Shown: in pieces, positions 60,791-64,000 of the stretch
Numbering within the stretch: position 1 is the first letter of the stretch
How the letters are laid out: each line of letters begins with the position of its first letter
Source: Chrysoperla carnea
Lineage: Eukaryota; Arthropoda; Insecta; Neuroptera; Chrysopidae
Assembly: GCF_905475395.1 (NCBI RefSeq)
Contig: NC_058338.1
Span: 44,799,935-44,863,934, forward strand
Direction: 5' to 3'
DNA: 64,000 nt
Notes under the pieces: model-generated
What the model was told of the DNA's origin: nothing
Seen by the model: only the letters and a program-made list of their open reading frames with translations
Databases searched by the model: none
Translations under genes and position numbers: made by a program

Positions 60791-60812
60791 TTTATTAACA
60801 TCAATTTTTATT
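60791..60812 (-). terminator. Candidate FAM98 polyadenylation signals
   Basis: Two AATAAA hexamers on the minus strand (complement of 'tttatt' at 60791-60796 and 60807-60812), ~155-175 nt after the FAM98 stop codon. The distance suits a short 3' UTR; the choice between them is unknown. Confidence 0.45.
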
Positions 60813-60965
60813 CCAAAAATCGAAAGGAGCAAAGACCATTACAAACTAAAAATTTTCTCAACTATCGATTAAATTTCAAAACATTCCAAAGAATTTCATA
60901 AGAATTTCGATGATCATTTTTTTAGTTTGTGTAATAACTTAATTTAAATATGTTAATCGCGATAT

Positions 60966-62999
60966 TTAACGATAACCACCACGATTATAATTTGATCGGC
61001 CACCGCCCCCACCTCCGCGCCCACCGCCACCTCTATTATAATTACTATATTCCTGATTACGCGAACTATCTTGAACGTATTGATCAGCGTACGAACCGGA
61101 AGTTGGTTGGTTATATGTATTGTAAGTTCCTCCACTACCACCTCGATTACCACCATAACTTTGCCCACGATTTCCACCTCCACCACCACCGTATCCTCCT
61201 TGATTTCCTCCACCATATCCGCCTTGATTACCACCTCCATATCCACTTTGACCTCCACGATTTCCTCCTTGATTTCCCCCACCATAACCACCTTGATTGC
61301 TTCCACCATAACCTCCTTGATTTCCTCCACTATAGCCTCCTTGATTTCCACCACCATATCCTCCTTGGTTACCACCACCGTAACCTCCTTGGTTTCCACT
61401 TCCTCGGCCTCCACCTCCACGACCACCCCCGCCACCCCCTCGACCGCCTCCTCCAGTGTTACGCTGTTGCCATGAAGGCATTTCTGGTGGAGGAGGTTCT
61501 TGTTCGTTAGGACGACCTCCTCGATCAGGAACCTAAAAAAATATATAATATTTGTAGCGTTCAAATAATAAAAAAAGATTGGGATTGAGACTGTATTTGC
61601 TTAACAAAAATGAAATTTAGAATAATGGCTTTGCAGTCAGCAGGCGCCACTCTCTAAAATATGGTACCTCATTGTAAATTGTGAACCAGGTAGCCAACAA
61701 TCTACGGCAGTGGCAGCCATAAACATCCGTACGATTACATGACAGACAACTTTGACTATAGCCAGAGCCAGGCTTGACCCAATGTGGCTGCATTTACCTC
61801 CGCATCTTTATAGACGCAGTCAGGCAAAGTAATTGTCATTCTGAAAAAACATAAAATCATGCGCATCCATCTCCCTAAACTGTTATAGCAAATCTTCGTA
61901 TGGTAGCAAAACTTATCAGAAAGCTAGCTAATATTCTTTTTTGGCATATTATTTACGTTCATGCTACCAAAGTATGAATTTTAGATAGATTCTAGCAGCT
62001 AAATTTATATTTTTTAGCAAGGAACTTTAATGCGTAATATATTTATATATTTTAAATACTTACACTTCCAATCATCACTTTATTGATCGACGTTTGAGTA
62101 TTTTTTCGTACTGAAGCACTACTTGTCTTTTCTATAATTGTAATATCATCACGTGCCGCTAGCAAATCACTAATATCAACATCGGGTATTGTAGTCATTG
62201 AAGCGGCATGTTTCTTATAAATATCTTGAATCGTAGCTTCTTTACCTTTCATTCGATCTGACCACTAGAAGAATGTAATTAACAAATTAATCATTATAAA
62301 TCTGGGAAAAGAACATCTTATGAAAAATGAATTTCGAGCAAAACCTGCAGACGGCCAATAAAGAATACTGTTGAATCATGATGAAGCGTTTGCGTGTGTA
62401 AGACCGTCAAAAATTATCATAATTGTGGAACAACGATTACTAGATATTTCCCAACATTAACGGTTAAAACTGTGAAATAAACGGTTAAAACTATTAAAAA
62501 AAAAGTCATGCATGGCAGATATGGTAAATGGCAATAGAAAAAGAAAAACTTACTGAAAAACACATAAATCTGCCGATGAATGGCTTCAATTGTACAGAAA
62601 ATCAATATTATAGTACCCGCACCTGTATAAGTAACTGTTGTCATTCTATAGCACAGCTCTTTACATAGAAATTCATTTTTCCCAAAAGTTTACGTGAACC
62701 TAACTTACTTGAAAACCTTGAATGGTCACATCTAGACGTTTAACTAACATTTCACGTCTTATCGTATACTCATCGTGTAATTTTTGTTGTAATAAAGTTA
62801 AACTATCCCATTGTTTCTCCGATAAATGGCCATTAAATGCTGGTTTGCCAATTAAATCATTTCTACATTTACTAAGCGAATCACGTACTTTTGTTTCAAC
62901 TTTTTGAAACAATTGTGCTGCTGTTATATTCGGAGGAGGTTTATTAAATTGTAATGCAACCAATAAATTTTTTAAATCTCTTGCTGTATCAGTTTCATG
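60966..62999 (-). CDS. FAM98 family protein, 3' exons (partial at right edge)
   Basis: FAM98 proteins belong to the RTCB/DDX1 tRNA-splicing ligase complex and bind RNA. Three exons on the minus strand: 62999-62709, 62264-62064 and 61532-60966 (stop TAA at 60968-60966), all phase 0, giving 352 residues. Exon order and text follow FAM98: KPPPNITAAQLFQKVETK, REMLVKRLDVTIQGFQ joined to WSDRMKGKEATIQDIYKKHA, DISDLLAARDDITIIEKTSS, INKVMIGS joined to VPDRGGRPNEQEPPPPEMPS, then a Gly/Arg/Asn/Gln/Tyr-rich tail ending SNYNRGGYR. The N-terminal calponin-homology-like part must lie upstream, beyond 63000 or outside the window; I found no further exon in 63001-64000. Insects usually have one FAM98 gene, so A/B/C naming is not applied. 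Confidence 0.92.
61185..61400 (-). repeat. NQGGY-type coding repeats in the FAM98 tail
   Basis: About nine imperfect units of GGNQGGYGG (roughly 21-24 bp each) within the last FAM98 exon, with flanking RGG runs. This is a low-complexity RNA-binding/condensate-type tail. The open frames on the opposite strand and in the other minus frame here are by-products of the repeat. Confidence 0.85.
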
Positions 63000-63000
63000 C

Positions 63001-64000
63001 TGAAAAGTAAAAAATAAGTTTATTTGAAATTCTAGACTTAATATTTAAATATTAAGAACTTTGGTAAATTTAGTCAAGGGGCCCGTGCACAAATCAAATA
63101 CAAGAGGACGTTCGGTCACTTTTTCTAAAACTTCAGGAAAGGCAATTTAATTTTTTCTAAACAAAAGTCTCCATAAGCAAAAAGTTTTAAGTTCAAACAT
63201 AAGCAATAAAACAGGCCTGAAGAAACTTTTGTCTGAGGTTAAATATTCGCCTGAGGAGAAATGGAAAATTTTTATTATATTTCCAAAAGCCGATTCAACG
63301 AAACCCCATAATAGGGTGTACGGAAAAAAAATTTATAACCAACATAAAACTTTTCGCAGCCCAAATGAGATGGGGAATTTATGATTTTAAAATTGAATAA
63401 TAATCTTTCAGTGTCTTTTCTTCTCCATTAGCCGAAAGAAACTATAAAAACTTCGGCTTGACATCTCTTTTCGTTTTGAAGTTATCGTGGCGCCAGACGG
63501 ACAGACAACCGAAAATGGCATAATCAAGTGATTTTATGAAGACCTATAGCAAAATTTTGTTTGTAGGATCAATATTTTTAAGCGTTACAAACTTGGGACT
63601 AAACTTAGTATACCTTGATATATATTATATATACATGGTATAATAATGAGTTATGGTGGATTTTTTAAGAATTTGTTGAACTGGCCATATGTATTACACA
63701 AACGATCCCCAACATAAAATTACCCATTTTTCTATTGGCTTTTCTCAGTTTCTATTTTATAAAATATAAATTTATTAGCTTCTGGCATATCAAAAAAATA
63801 ATAATTTTACATTTCTCATAGAACTTGAAAAATTTTTAATGAATATAAAATATCGAAGTTTTGTGATTTTTAAAGCAACAAATGGTTAGATAATAGTAAA
63901 ACATAATTATTAAAATCGTGGATTTTTAATTTAATGTTTCTACTCTCTTTGTAACGTCCCAAATCAGAAAAATATCCATATTTTGAATCATCTTTCAATT
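63001..64000. other. FAM98 upstream intron, with a family E copy
   Basis: Sequence 5' of the FAM98 exon (acceptor on the minus strand at 63000-63001), presumably an intron that continues beyond the window. The family E repeat occupies about 63100-63640, including 'acatctcttttcgttttgaa', 'gacggacagacaaccgaaaa', 'aagcgttacaaacttgggac' and 'ttgatatatattatatatac'. No exon was recognised. Confidence 0.55.

Noticed and set aside
60953-61564. 203-codon minus-strand and 186/134-codon plus-strand open frames over the FAM98 tail
   Set aside because: They are other-frame readings of the GGN/NQGGY repeat: Val/Glu-rich, His/Leu-rich and Ser/Thr-rich low complexity with no motif. The correct frame is fixed by the in-frame splice to VPDRGGRPNE.

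Overview
This window is AT-rich nuclear DNA of an insect, probably holometabolous (order not determined; beetle or lacewing are guesses). The evidence is intron-containing genes with GT-AG junctions, insect-style dispersed repeats, a tRNA-derived SINE, TIR elements, and clear animal orthologues. Four protein-coding genes can be reconstructed. In three of them the coding exons join in frame from start codon to stop codon, which is strong internal support.

Layout: 1-8176 is upstream DNA with transposon relics (a non-LTR reverse transcriptase fragment, a possible hAT fragment, TIR elements). A SINE with a perfect 12-bp target-site duplication lies at 8189-8468, just before the 5' end of Alk. 8806-45772 (+) is the anaplastic lymphoma kinase receptor gene Alk: 19 coding exons, 1700 residues, with signal peptide, MAM1, LDLa, MAM2, glycine-rich domain, transmembrane segment and tyrosine kinase. 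Its second intron is 23,145 bp and is the main store of repeats. 45773-53288 holds the Alk 3' flank and more repeats.

53289-54838 (+) is B9D2, and 54841-58877 (+) is tectonic (Tctn). The two are separated by only 2 nt. Both products belong to the MKS module of the ciliary transition zone. A 13-bp match to the RFX X-box (53091-53103) lies 185 bp before the B9D2 start. The simplest model is one RFX-driven bicistronic transcript making two subunits of one complex. This is the most interesting system in the window.

60966-62999 (-, running off the right edge) is the 3' part of a FAM98 gene (a subunit of the tRNA-ligase/DDX1 complex), with an RGG/NQGGY-rich tail. It converges on tectonic. Between and inside the genes are several multi-copy repeat families: two pogo-like non-autonomous elements, three long-TIR hairpin MITEs, two copies of a ~600-bp repeat, two foldback elements in Alk intron 18, and one very common dispersed repeat (family E below) seen at least six times.
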